Source: Butyrivibrio sp. M55 | GTDB lineage: Bacteria > Bacillota > Clostridia > Lachnospirales > Lachnospiraceae | DNA length: 64,000 nucleotides | Assembly: GCF_900116865.1 (NCBI RefSeq) | Contig: NZ_FPCD01000001.1 | Span: forward strand, 124,001-188,000 | Direction: 5' to 3' | Part shown: piece after piece, positions 52,701 to 61,814 of the stretch | Numbering within the stretch: the first letter of the stretch is position 1 | Layout of the letters: every line of letters begins with the position of its first letter | Program-made: the position numbers and the translations under genes | Notes under the pieces: generated by a model | Told to the model about the DNA's origin: nothing | Seen by the model: the letters and a program-made list of their open reading frames with translations, nothing else | The model's database searches: none

Positions 52701-53771
52701 ATGAAAAAAATTTTGATAATTGATGATTCTGCACTTATGAGAACAGTTCTTAGTGATATTATTAACTCAGATTCAAGATTCCAGGTAGCTGACAAGGCTA
52801 AAGACGGAATTGAGGGATTGGAGCTTTTAAAGCAGAATACTTATGATGCTGTCGTACTTGATATTAATATGCCGAGAATGGACGGTATCACAATGCTTAA
52901 AGAACTTCATAAGAACGGAATAAAGGCCAAGATAATGATGGCCAGCACCGATACTAAGGAAGGTGCAAAAGTAACAATGGATGCGCTTGATCTGGGTGCG
53001 CTTGATTTTGTGCACAAGCCGGACAGAGCATCGGAGTGTAAGGGCGAAGAGTTTTGTAAGCTTTTCCTGAATACACTTGCAGCTGTTGCAAACAGTAAAG
53101 CACCGGGTTCAACAAAAACCTTTTCATTTGATGAAGCTAAGGAATCACGTAAGGTTGTTGAACTGGTCACAAAATCCGCGAGCAAGATCACGGGAAACAG
53201 AATCGTTGCAATAGCAAGTTCAACGGGCGGCCCAAGGGCGTTACAGTCGGTAATACCAAGGCTTCCCAAAAACCTCAAAACCCCTGTAGTTATAGTTCAG
53301 CACATGCCGGAAGGCTTTACAGCATCACTTGCTGAAAGACTTGATTCTCTGAGCGAGGTCCGTGTTAAGGAAGCCGCAGAAGGCGATATATTGGCACCGG
53401 GAACGGTATATATATCAAAGGGTGGCAAACACATGCATATCATTAAGAATGCAGGAAAAAGTGTTATCCATTATATGGATGGACCGACCAGAGAAGGCGT
53501 AAGACCTTGTGCAAATTTCATGTATGAATCACTTGTTGATTCCGATTACGATGAAATCTGCTGCGTAGTAATGACCGGAATGGGCGCCGATGGAACTGAG
53601 GGAATCAAGAATCTGAAATCTAGGAAAAAAGTACATGTAATCGGCCAGGACGAAAGTACCTGCACCGTTTACGGAATGCCCAAATCAGTAGCAACAGCTG
53701 GACTTGTCGATCAGGTTGTAAAACTTGATGACATCGCCCAGGAAATAATAATGAGTGTTGGTGTTAATTGA
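52701..53771 (+). CDS. cheB: Chemotaxis methylesterase/glutamine deamidase CheB
   Basis: 356 residues: receiver domain (phospho-Asp in VVLDINMPRMDG, about residue 54) plus methylesterase domain with catalytic Ser (ASSTGGPRAL), His (VQHMPEGF) and Asp (GMGADGTEG). It removes methyl groups from receptors; the methyltransferase cheR is not in the window. Confidence 0.96.
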   Translation: MKKILIIDDSALMRTVLSDIINSDSRFQVADKAKDGIEGLELLKQNTYDAVVLDINMPRMDGITMLKELHKNGIKAKIMMASTDTKEGAKVTMDALDLGALDFVHKPDRASECKGEEFCKLFLNTLAAVANSKAPGSTKTFSFDEAKESRKVVELVTKSASKITGNRIVAIASSTGGPRALQSVIPRLPKNLKTPVVIVQHMPEGFTASLAERLDSLSEVRVKEAAEGDILAPGTVYISKGGKHMHIIKNAGKSVIHYMDGPTREGVRPCANFMYESLVDSDYDEICCVVMTGMGADGTEGIKNLKSRKKVHVIGQDESTCTVYGMPKSVATAGLVDQVVKLDDIAQEIIMSVGVN

Positions 53772-53886
53772 GGGTTATACTTTTGATCTTTCATATCTGA
53801 CGATCCATATCCCCTCCATTAACTACCGATGAAAACAAGCATAATTTGCATGACTAAACAATTTTTCTTATGGAGGTAGATTGATT

Positions 53887-56013
53887 ATGGATGTTTCTCA
53901 GTATCTAAGTGTCTTTCTTGATGAAGCAAAGGAGCACCTTCAGTCTTTAAACGACAACATCATGGTTCTTGAGCAAGATCCTGAAAATGAGGATTGTATC
54001 AATGAAATTTTCAGATCCGCTCACTCAATGAAAGGTATGGCCGGAACCATGGGCTATACCAGAATGCAGAATCTTACTCATGACATGGAGGATGTTTTCT
54101 CCGATGTTAGAGCCGGTAAGATTAAGATCAAATCAGAGATGATCGATGTGCTTCTTCAGTGTCTTGACGCTATTCAGGGATATGTTGACAACATTACCGA
54201 GAATCAGGACGAAGGTACTGAAGAACACCAGAATATCATTAAAGCACTCGCTGATATCAGATCGGGTAATACAGGAGCAGAAGCTGCAGCTTCCGATGGA
54301 GCGGCTGAGGCTTCGGAGTCTGCTGAAAGTGCGGCTCCCGCAGTTGAACCCGGTGCAGATCCCGCGAGTGACTACAGAGCTATCAAGCTTGATTCTTCCG
54401 CAAGAACTACATTGGAAGAAGCTAAATCTCAGGGAAAAAATGTTTTCGGTGTTACCGTACATATTCAGGAATCCTGTATTCTTAAGGCAGCCAGAGGTTT
54501 CCTTGTATTTAAGGGAATCGAAGAAATCGGTGAGATTGTTGTTTCCGAGCCTAATACACAGGATATAGAAGATGAGAAATTCGATTTCTCATTCAGCCTT
54601 GTAATTATCACAGATGAGTCAAAAGAGAAGGTCATGGAAATAGTTAAGTCTGTTTCTGAAGTGGCAGGATGCGAATGTGGAGAATTCGATCTCGATGCAG
54701 AAAAAGCTGCAGCAGAGGAAGCTCCCGAGCCCGTACCCGCAGCTGCAACAGCACCGGCAGCCGTTCCCGCACAGGGAGCAGCGCCTGCGCCCGCACCTGC
54801 AGCAGGCAAGGCACCTGCAGCAGGACCTGCAGGCGGCAAGAAGCCTTTGGGCAAGCCTGTCGTAAACAGAACAGTCCGTGTTGATATTGAGAAACTGGAT
54901 GTTCTTATGAACCTTGTCTCTGAGCTTATTATTGCAAAGAACTCACTTATTTCCGCAGCTAATACTTCAGGTGTCAGCAACGGAAACGTTAATGAGCAGA
55001 TTGAATATCTTGAGAGTGTTACCACAAACCTTCATGAATCAGTCATGAAAGTTCGAATGGTTCCTATCGAGAGTGTCCTTCAGAAGTTCCCTCGTATGAT
55101 CAGAGATCTTAACAAGACTCTCGGCAAGAAGATGGAATTGACAATGACCGGTGAAGATACAGAAATGGACAGAACTGTGGTTGATGAGATCGGTGATCCT
55201 TTGATGCACCTTATCAGAAACAGTGCCGACCACGGAATTGAAGCGGCTGATATCCGTGCCCAGAGAGGCAAGCCGGAAGTAGGACAGATTTTCCTTCACG
55301 CTTTCCAGGACGGTAACAGCGTTGTTATTGAGGTTGGCGATGACGGTAACGGAATAGATGCGGAAGCTGTTAAGAACAAAGCCATCGAGAAAGGAATAGT
55401 TACTCCCGAGCAGGCAGCTCTTTTGACAGAGAAGCAGTGCGTAGAGCTCTTATTCCATCCCGGATTCTCAACAGCAAAGCAGGTTTCTGAAATTTCAGGA
55501 CGTGGTGTAGGACTTGATGTTGTTAAATCCAAAGTTGAATCTCTTTCCGGTGAGGTATCCGTTAATACCAAGCTTGGAGCAGGATCTACATGGATCATCA
55601 GACTTCCTCTTACACTTGCCATTATTCAGGCTCTCATGGTTATTGTCGGAGATGAGAAGTATGCAATACCTCTTGATTCAATCCAGAGTATTGAAGATGT
55701 ATCTCCTTCAGACCTTAAACTTGTAGAGAATAAAGAAGTTATCAATCTTCGTGGAAGCGTAACACCTATCGTAAGACTCAATGAAGTGCTTGATACAGAG
55801 TCAAGTAAATCGCCCGACGACGATATGGTAGTTGTTATCGCAAGAAAGGGAGACCAGCAGATCGGACTTGTTATCGACGAACTTATGGGACAGCAGGAAA
55901 TCGTTATCAAGCCTTTGGGTAAATACACAAATAAGTGCAAGCTTATAAGCGGAGCTACTATCCTTGGTGATGGTGAGATCGCACTTATTCTTGATACCAA
56001 TTCAATTTTCTGA
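53887..56013 (+). CDS. cheA: Chemotaxis histidine kinase CheA
   Basis: 708 residues in the order P1 (phospho-His in SAHSMKGMAGTMGY, about residue 46), P2 (about 165-275), an Ala/Pro-rich linker (about 280-320), P3 dimer helix, P4 HATPase (LIRNSADHGIEA, GDDGNGID, GRGVGLDVV) and P5 CheW-like domain. GGAGG at 53873-53877 supports ATG 53887. It phosphorylates CheY and CheB. A 115-base gap separates it from cheB. Confidence 0.96.
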   Translation: MDVSQYLSVFLDEAKEHLQSLNDNIMVLEQDPENEDCINEIFRSAHSMKGMAGTMGYTRMQNLTHDMEDVFSDVRAGKIKIKSEMIDVLLQCLDAIQGYVDNITENQDEGTEEHQNIIKALADIRSGNTGAEAAASDGAAEASESAESAAPAVEPGADPASDYRAIKLDSSARTTLEEAKSQGKNVFGVTVHIQESCILKAARGFLVFKGIEEIGEIVVSEPNTQDIEDEKFDFSFSLVIITDESKEKVMEIVKSVSEVAGCECGEFDLDAEKAAAEEAPEPVPAAATAPAAVPAQGAAPAPAPAAGKAPAAGPAGGKKPLGKPVVNRTVRVDIEKLDVLMNLVSELIIAKNSLISAANTSGVSNGNVNEQIEYLESVTTNLHESVMKVRMVPIESVLQKFPRMIRDLNKTLGKKMELTMTGEDTEMDRTVVDEIGDPLMHLIRNSADHGIEAADIRAQRGKPEVGQIFLHAFQDGNSVVIEVGDDGNGIDAEAVKNKAIEKGIVTPEQAALLTEKQCVELLFHPGFSTAKQVSEISGRGVGLDVVKSKVESLSGEVSVNTKLGAGSTWIIRLPLTLAIIQALMVIVGDEKYAIPLDSIQSIEDVSPSDLKLVENKEVINLRGSVTPIVRLNEVLDTESSKSPDDDMVVVIARKGDQQIGLVIDELMGQQEIVIKPLGKYTNKCKLISGATILGDGEIALILDTNSIF

Positions 56014-56051
56014 TGGTAACATTTGTTTAGCGAAGAAAGGATGAGCCGAAT

Positions 56052-56555
56052 ATGAATGAGATAAAAGAAGTTAAAGAAAAAGCCGATAAAGGTGAACTTA
56101 TTCAGTATATAGTTATAAAGATTGATGATGAGCAGTATGGTATCAACATCAAATTTATAGACAACATTGTAAGAATGCAGCAGATTACGAGAGTGCCGAA
56201 GGTAGACGCATTCCTTAAGGGAGTTATCAATATCCGAGGCGAGATCGTTCCTGTTATGAGTGTAAGAATGAAGATGGGACTTTCCGAAGACGTGATCACA
56301 GGCGCTTCAAGAATAATCATCTTAAAGACTGAGGCGGGTGATCTTGTAGGTATAATCGTGGATCAGGTTAATCAGGTTCTTACACTTAATGAAAAAGACA
56401 TTGAGAAAGTTCGTTACGACGATAAGAAAGGACAGTCAAAAGTTTCTTTTGTCAGCGGCGTAGGCCATTACGACGGCGGACTGGTTTCAATACTCGATCT
56501 CGATGCGGTTGTGTCTGAGAAAGAATCAAAAGAAAAAGCGTCTAACGCAAGTTAA
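56052..56555 (+). CDS. cheW: Chemotaxis coupling protein CheW
   Basis: 167 residues with the SH3-like CheW fold, including FLKGVINIRGEIVPV and GIIVDQVNQVLTL. It links receptors to CheA. AAGGATGAGCC precedes the ATG. Confidence 0.94.
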   Translation: MNEIKEVKEKADKGELIQYIVIKIDDEQYGINIKFIDNIVRMQQITRVPKVDAFLKGVINIRGEIVPVMSVRMKMGLSEDVITGASRIIILKTEAGDLVGIIVDQVNQVLTLNEKDIEKVRYDDKKGQSKVSFVSGVGHYDGGLVSILDLDAVVSEKESKEKASNAS

Positions 56556-56572
56556 TTCGGAGGATCTATTTT

Positions 56573-57208
56573 ATGGCAGACATGAGTTTGGATAATTTAT
56601 CCGACAAGTATTTTGACGTGCTGAAGGAACTTGGTAATATCGGTGCCGGGAATGCAACTACAGCGCTTGCTCAGATGATCGGAACAAAGGTTGATATGTG
56701 TGTTCCGCAGGTACGACTTCTGGACTTCAAAGATGTCGGAGACCTCATGGGCGGAGCTGAGAAGATAATGGCAGGAATTTATCTTGCCGTTGACGGCGAT
56801 ATCGATGGAAGCATCATGTTCCTCTTGGGCAAACAGGCAGCCAGACATTTGGTTGACCAGCTTATGGGTACAGGCCCCAAGCCTGAAGATCAGGATTTTG
56901 ATGAAGTTGAGATGTCAGCCCTTAAAGAAGTCGGTAATATCATTACCGGTTCGTATCTCAATTCACTTTCCATGATGACAAACCTAAAACTCATTCCATC
57001 TATTCCATATGTTGCCATCGATATGGCTGCGGCGATACTCAGTGTTCCCGCGATCCAGTTTGGAATGATGGGTGACAAAATCCTTCTTATTGAGACACAG
57101 TTCTTTGATGAACTTAAGTTGAGCGGTTATTTTATTCTTTTACCTGATATTGATGGATACCGTAAAATTCTCTCTTCTTTAGGCATGGGAGACGTTTCAG
57201 ATTCGTGA
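56573..57208 (+). CDS. cheC: CheY-P phosphatase CheC
   Basis: 211 residues with two active-site helices, VLKELGNIGAGNAT and ALKEVGNIITGSYL (E-x2-N). It dephosphorylates CheY-P and forms a complex with CheD, which follows after ten bases. CGGAGGATC ribosome site. Confidence 0.94.
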   Translation: MADMSLDNLSDKYFDVLKELGNIGAGNATTALAQMIGTKVDMCVPQVRLLDFKDVGDLMGGAEKIMAGIYLAVDGDIDGSIMFLLGKQAARHLVDQLMGTGPKPEDQDFDEVEMSALKEVGNIITGSYLNSLSMMTNLKLIPSIPYVAIDMAAAILSVPAIQFGMMGDKILLIETQFFDELKLSGYFILLPDIDGYRKILSSLGMGDVSDS

Positions 57209-57218
57209 AGGGGCTAAT

Positions 57219-57704
57219 ATGAGTCAAATAATTAAGGTTGGAATGGCCGATCTGAATATTTGTGTCAGCCCCGACGGAATTACAACTTTGGGGCTTGGGT
57301 CCTGCGTTGGAATTGCTATAAGGGATCCTGTCACCAAGATTGGTGGGCTGGCTCATGTAATGTTGCCGGATTCAACTGAGATTAGGAACAATTCGAATAT
57401 ACCTAAATTTGCCGATACAGGAATTGAAGAACTTGTCAGGCTCATAATTGCCAAAGGCGGTAATAAATCACGTCTTGTGGCAAAGATTGCCGGCGGCGCG
57501 CAGATGTTTGCTTTTCAGTCAAACAATGCCACAATGCGTGTCGGTGACAGAAATGTTGCGGCATCATTAAAAAAATTAAAGGAGCTTAACATTCCTGTAC
57601 TTGCTCAGGATACCGGTGATTCGTACGGACGGACAGTTATTTTTTATCCCGAAAACGGAAACTATATTATCAGAGCTGTAGGAAAGCCTGAAAAAATCAT
57701 ATGA
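57219..57704 (+). CDS. cheD: Chemoreceptor glutamine deamidase CheD
   Basis: 161 residues. Catalytic Cys in LGLGSCVGIAIRD (about residue 28) and His in GGLAHVMLP (about 46). It deamidates receptors and activates CheC. It overlaps the next gene by four bases. Confidence 0.95.
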   Translation: MSQIIKVGMADLNICVSPDGITTLGLGSCVGIAIRDPVTKIGGLAHVMLPDSTEIRNNSNIPKFADTGIEELVRLIIAKGGNKSRLVAKIAGGAQMFAFQSNNATMRVGDRNVAASLKKLKELNIPVLAQDTGDSYGRTVIFYPENGNYIIRAVGKPEKII

Positions 57705-58042
57705 ATACCGATTTAGATGAACTGAAGAAAATTAATACCAAACTAATAACTCCCCTGATAGTGCTTTCAGCAACGGCTGTCGTTTCAGTGTTTACGTTCT
57801 TTAAGCACTATCCGGCGGGTGAGTGGATTTTTATTGTATTTGTTTCGGTAGTTATATTTTTGGTGATCGGACTTATCACGGAGAAGATGATCGCCAAGTT
57901 TTTGGATATTAACTACGAGAAAGCTTTGGCCGAAAAACTCGAAGCTGAGAGACTCGAGGAAGAGGCAAGAGCAGCAATGGAGGCAGAGAGCAATGCCGGG
58001 GAAGATGTCGATAATATGGAAGTACACGACATTCCTCAGTAA
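57701..58042 (+). CDS. Small two-TM membrane protein of the che operon
   Basis: 113 residues: short N-terminus, two TM segments (ITPLIVLSATAVVSVFTFF and IFIVFVSVVIFLVIGLI), then a Glu/Ala-rich cytoplasmic helix. Not recognised as a named family. ATGA overlap with cheD shows it is part of the same operon, and fliA follows after 26 bases. A role in motility is inferred from context only. Confidence 0.7.
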   Translation: MNTDLDELKKINTKLITPLIVLSATAVVSVFTFFKHYPAGEWIFIVFVSVVIFLVIGLITEKMIAKFLDINYEKALAEKLEAERLEEEARAAMEAESNAGEDVDNMEVHDIPQ

Positions 58043-58068
58043 AAAAATAGAACCGGGGAAACTTAGAC

Positions 58069-58845
58069 ATGGATGATGCAGCTAGAAATAAATTATGGAC
58101 AGAATATGGTAATACCAAATCCGGTGAACTCAGAGAGCAGCTCATATTAGAGTATGCTCCTCTTGTTAAGCTTGTAGCCGGAAGACTTAGCATGTATCTT
58201 GGATTTAATGTCGAATATGACGATCTTGTAGGATATGGCATTTTCGGACTCATAGATGCCATTGATAAGTTTGATCTCATGAAAGACGTTAAGTTTGAAA
58301 CTTATGCCAGTCTGAGGATCAGAGGAGCAATCCTCGATCAGATCCGCAAGATGGACTGGATTCCCAGAACTATAAGACAGAGACAGAAGAAGATAGAGAC
58401 TGCCATTAGAGAGATTGAAAAAGAGAGCGGTCATATTGCTACAGATGCCGAAATAGCGGCAAAAATGGATATTACTGAAGATGAATACCAGAACTGGCAG
58501 AACCAGATGAAGGTTACGGGGGTTGTTTCCTTAAATGAGTTCATGGATCAGGGTGCGGATATTGCCGATGATTCAAGCAATGCTACCGGTTCAGGTTTCA
58601 CAAAGCCTGAGGAGGCTATAGAAAAGGAGGAACTTAAAAAGATGTTGGCCGAATCCTTGGAGCATCTTACAGACAAGGAGAAAAAGGTCATACTCTTTTA
58701 CTATTATGAGGAGCTTACGTTAAAGGAGATAAGTGAGGTTCTGGAGGTTTCAGAGTCGAGAGTGTCACAGCTTCACACAAAGGCGCTTCAGAAGATGCGC
58801 GAAAAGCTGGGAGACTATCTGGGTATTATTACAAACTCAAGATAG
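58069..58845 (+). CDS. fliA: RNA polymerase sigma factor for flagellar genes, FliA/SigD
   Basis: 258 residues. Region 2 (LVAGRLSMYLGFNVEYDDLVGYGIFGLIDAIDKFD), region 3 and region 4 (ELTLKEISEVLEVSESRVSQLHTKALQKMREKL) are complete, in the sigma-28 order. It directs late flagellar transcription; matching promoters lie at 28522 and 35355. CCGGGGAAAC precedes the ATG. Confidence 0.95.
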   Translation: MDDAARNKLWTEYGNTKSGELREQLILEYAPLVKLVAGRLSMYLGFNVEYDDLVGYGIFGLIDAIDKFDLMKDVKFETYASLRIRGAILDQIRKMDWIPRTIRQRQKKIETAIREIEKESGHIATDAEIAAKMDITEDEYQNWQNQMKVTGVVSLNEFMDQGADIADDSSNATGSGFTKPEEAIEKEELKKMLAESLEHLTDKEKKVILFYYYEELTLKEISEVLEVSESRVSQLHTKALQKMREKLGDYLGIITNSR

Positions 58846-58875
58846 TAGGAAATTTATTTATGGAAGAGGATTTGT

Positions 58876-60453
58876 ATGAACGGATATTTTCAACTCGTAA
58901 ACACACCGCAGGGAACCGGTATCAGAATTTACGCCCCAACCGATGGAGGTAAGCCGCTAAACGTTAATGACGTTCGTGAGTACTTGGACGATAGGAAAAT
59001 TCAATACGATGTAATCAAGCTAAATGATGCTGTGACCAAGTCTGATGCAAACGTCTACGTTTTTACCGAAACGCAGGTACATCCTGAGCGTGAAGGGGTA
59101 AAGTTTGACGTTTCTAAGGATAAAATGACTGTCACGGCATTTTTCTATCCGCCGACAGAAGGCGCGCAGCTTATGACGGAGAATGAGTTCAGAAGCTCGA
59201 TCGCGTACAGAAAGATCACTTATGGAATTCAGGACGAAAACATAAAAGCATTTTTTGAACATAGAGAGTACTGTAAGGAAATACTTATAGCTCAGGGAAA
59301 AGAAGTTGTTCAGGGTAAGAATGCATACGTTGAGTATCACTTTAATACCAACTTAAGAGCACGTCCCACGCTTAAAGAGGACGGAAGTGTGGACTATTTC
59401 CATCTTAACCTGATCAATAATATAAATGAAGGCGATCTTCTCGCTACACTTCATAAGGAGATTCCGGGCGTTCCGGGAATCAATGTTTTTGGAGAGAATA
59501 TAAAGCCTGCTGTTGTTAAGCCTTCTCATATCAGAGCGGGTAAGAATACCATTCTTTCGGAAGATAAGCTTACTCTTAAGGCGGGAAAGTCCGGCCACGT
59601 AACTTTGAGCGAAGGTAAAGTTGTTGTTTCCGATGTATTGCAGCTTGAGAATGTCGATGTTGCCACAGGTAATATTGATTATGAAGGAAGTGTTGAGGTG
59701 AACGGCGTTGTTGCAACCAACTTCAGCGTAAAGGCAGGCGGAAACATCATTGTCAGAGGTATTGTTGAAGGAGCCGTTCTTGATGCGGGCGCCGATATAA
59801 TCCTTGAATGCGGAGCAAAAGCCGGTGGAAATATTAAGGCCGGTGGTAATATAGTTACAAGATTTATTGAGAATGCAAATGTGAGCGCAAGGGGATGCAT
59901 CACAAGTGAATGCATACTCCACTCAAACGTTTCCTCGGGAACGGAGGTAAACGTAACCGGACGAAGAGGCTTTATCGCCGGAGGAAGAGTGAGTGCCGCA
60001 GATAAGATTCAGGCTAAGGTTCTCGGATCTGAGATGGGAGCAAATACCATCATTGAAGTTGGGGCAGATCCGCAGCTTAAGCAAAGACTCAAAGAGCTTC
60101 AGAAAGAAATGACCGAAGCACAGAAGAGCATAGAAAGCATAAAACCTACTATCGAAGGCTTTACCAAGATGCTCAAGTCGGGAGTGAAGTTTAGCCCTCA
60201 GCAGGTTGAAAGTGCAAAGAAGCTTATAGAGTTAAACAAGACCCTTACGGAACAGATTCAGGATGACTCGGAGGAATATGCAAATCTTATGGAAAGACTT
60301 GCGGAAGCAAAGGAAGCCGAGGTTGTGGTTGAGGGAACCGCATATCCAGGAACTACCGTTAATATTGGTGAGTTGTCCATGATCGTAAAGAAACCTGTTC
60401 AGTACAGCAAGTTTGTTGTCAGGGAAGGAGATGTAAGATTAGCACCTATCTAA
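58876..60453 (+). CDS. FapA/DUF342 family protein
   Basis: 525 residues. An N-terminal domain (IRIYAPTDGGKPLNVNDVREYL) is followed by the DUF342 beta-helix of glycine-rich turns (GNIDYEGSVEVNGVV, KAGGNIIVRGIVEGAV, AKAGGNIKAGGNIVTRFIENANVSARG) and a C-terminal coiled coil (about 405-480). DUF342 proteins occur at the ends of flagellar operons and may form polymers or bind nucleic acid; the mechanism here is unknown. GAAGAGGATT precedes the ATG. Confidence 0.85.
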   Translation: MNGYFQLVNTPQGTGIRIYAPTDGGKPLNVNDVREYLDDRKIQYDVIKLNDAVTKSDANVYVFTETQVHPEREGVKFDVSKDKMTVTAFFYPPTEGAQLMTENEFRSSIAYRKITYGIQDENIKAFFEHREYCKEILIAQGKEVVQGKNAYVEYHFNTNLRARPTLKEDGSVDYFHLNLINNINEGDLLATLHKEIPGVPGINVFGENIKPAVVKPSHIRAGKNTILSEDKLTLKAGKSGHVTLSEGKVVVSDVLQLENVDVATGNIDYEGSVEVNGVVATNFSVKAGGNIIVRGIVEGAVLDAGADIILECGAKAGGNIKAGGNIVTRFIENANVSARGCITSECILHSNVSSGTEVNVTGRRGFIAGGRVSAADKIQAKVLGSEMGANTIIEVGADPQLKQRLKELQKEMTEAQKSIESIKPTIEGFTKMLKSGVKFSPQQVESAKKLIELNKTLTEQIQDDSEEYANLMERLAEAKEAEVVVEGTAYPGTTVNIGELSMIVKKPVQYSKFVVREGDVRLAPI

Positions 60454-60468
60454 ACGGAGGAGAGAACC

Positions 60469-60864
60469 ATGTCAATAAACAGAATTGACTTTGGCGTGAT
60501 CGCTGCTTCTAATGAGGTTTCCGCGGTGAAGGCGTCGGAGGATGCAAGACCCATGATGGACAGGCAGAACTTTCAGACTCAGTTTAACGAAGAGGTTGAT
60601 AACCAGCGTAATTCGGTTATTCAAAAGGATGACGTTAGCGGAGCCAAAGTTTCTGCGGATGCCGGCGAGAAAGGCGGCAATGAATACGCGGGGGACGGCG
60701 GAAAAAACAGAAAAAAGAAGCAGGACGAAAAGAATGAGAATAATCCCATTTTAGAAAGACAGCTATCAGTTGAGAAAATGGAAAAAATTTCGGAGCACAT
60801 GCTCGACCGAAATGGAAAGCCTGTAGATCTTGGTATTTCTCACGGTTTTGATTTGAAGATTTAA
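60469..60864 (+). CDS. Hypothetical flagellar-operon protein
   Basis: 131 hydrophilic residues with a Lys/Glu/Gly-rich low-complexity middle and no TM segment or recognised domain. The start (MSINRIDFGVIAASNEVS) and end (LSVEKMEKISEHMLDRNGKPVDLGISHGFDLKI) look better conserved than the middle. ACGGAGGAGAGA ribosome site, 15 bases after the DUF342 gene. Context suggests a flagellar accessory role. Confidence 0.65.
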   Translation: MSINRIDFGVIAASNEVSAVKASEDARPMMDRQNFQTQFNEEVDNQRNSVIQKDDVSGAKVSADAGEKGGNEYAGDGGKNRKKKQDEKNENNPILERQLSVEKMEKISEHMLDRNGKPVDLGISHGFDLKI

Positions 60865-60881
60865 CATTTCTATATTATAAT
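60853..60881 (+). promoter_or_regulatory. Sigma-A promoter for the DUF6115 and MltG-like genes
   Basis: TTGAAG (60853-60858), 17 bases, perfect TATAAT (60876-60881), overlapping the end of the preceding gene, about 50 bases before the ATG at 60931. Confidence 0.7.
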
Positions 60882-60930
60882 GGTGGAAACGGGCACGGTG
60901 CCTGAATTTTTTAGTAAAATAGGCGGATAA

Positions 60931-61800
60931 ATGATTAGTATTACAGAGATTGTTCTCATCGTTGTCGGATTTGCGGCAATAATATTGGGTTACCTTCTTC
61001 CTGCGGGAAAGGAACTTGACGAGGAAGATAAGATGCTCATGGAGAGAGAAATCCGTGAGCTTGTTCGTCGTGAAGTCGAAGATCAGAGAGAAAATATTGA
61101 AAATATGGTAGACGATACCGTAGATCTTTCTTTGGACAGAACAGAGAGAGCAATGGAACGTATATCAAACGAAAAACTTTCCGCTATCGGAGAATATTCC
61201 GATACTGTGATCAACGATATACACAAGAATCATGATGAAGTAATGTTCATGTATGACATGCTTAATGATAAGCATAAGAACCTCACTTCCGTGGTTTCCG
61301 AAGTGACCAAGAAAGCCGATGAGGCCAAGAAAGTTGTAAAAGAGGTAGAGGAGAAGATTATTACTCCCGCTCCGACAGATGAAATCATACCTGTTACACC
61401 GGTTGCACCTGTCGCAGCTTCTGCAACTGTCGAAAAAGAGCCTGTCATGGAACTTGAAAAGATCACGGCTAAAGTTATAACTCCCGAAGAAGCTATGGGG
61501 CTTCATGTTGTAGGAAACACTTCTACCGATGAAGAGGAAGTTAAGCCTATACAGGAGCAACAGCCGAATGCCAAAGTTGTTCCCATTACTGAAGCTGTGA
61601 GAGTTGAAGCTAAGAGCACCAATCCCGATAAGAACATGAAAGAACTCACAGCAGCCGATCCGATCTCACAGAACAGACAGATCATTGAGATGCATAAGGC
61701 CGGAAAATCCAATATGGTCATTGCAAGAGAGCTTGGTCTGGGTATCGGAGAAGTTAAGCTTGTGATAGATCTTTCCAACAAGCACAGAAAAGTTAAGTGA
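60931..61800 (+). CDS. DUF6115-type membrane-anchored coiled-coil protein
   Basis: 289 residues: one N-terminal TM helix (ITEIVLIVVGFAAIILGYLL), a long charged coiled coil, a Pro/Val/Thr/Glu linker (about 140-210), and a C-terminal helix-turn-helix-like block (IIEMHKAGKSNMVIARELGLGIGEVKLVIDL). This fits the DUF6115 domain of proteins near flagellar operon ends and SwrB-like architecture. Its mode of action is not established. Confidence 0.7.
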   Translation: MISITEIVLIVVGFAAIILGYLLPAGKELDEEDKMLMEREIRELVRREVEDQRENIENMVDDTVDLSLDRTERAMERISNEKLSAIGEYSDTVINDIHKNHDEVMFMYDMLNDKHKNLTSVVSEVTKKADEAKKVVKEVEEKIITPAPTDEIIPVTPVAPVAASATVEKEPVMELEKITAKVITPEEAMGLHVVGNTSTDEEEVKPIQEQQPNAKVVPITEAVRVEAKSTNPDKNMKELTAADPISQNRQIIEMHKAGKSNMVIARELGLGIGEVKLVIDLSNKHRKVK

Positions 61801-61814
61801 GGAATACTCTATAA

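Noticed and set aside
53772-53886. Sigma-D promoter between cheB and cheA
   Set aside because: ACCGATGA at 53825-53832 resembles a -10 but no TAAA-like -35 lies 15 bases upstream.
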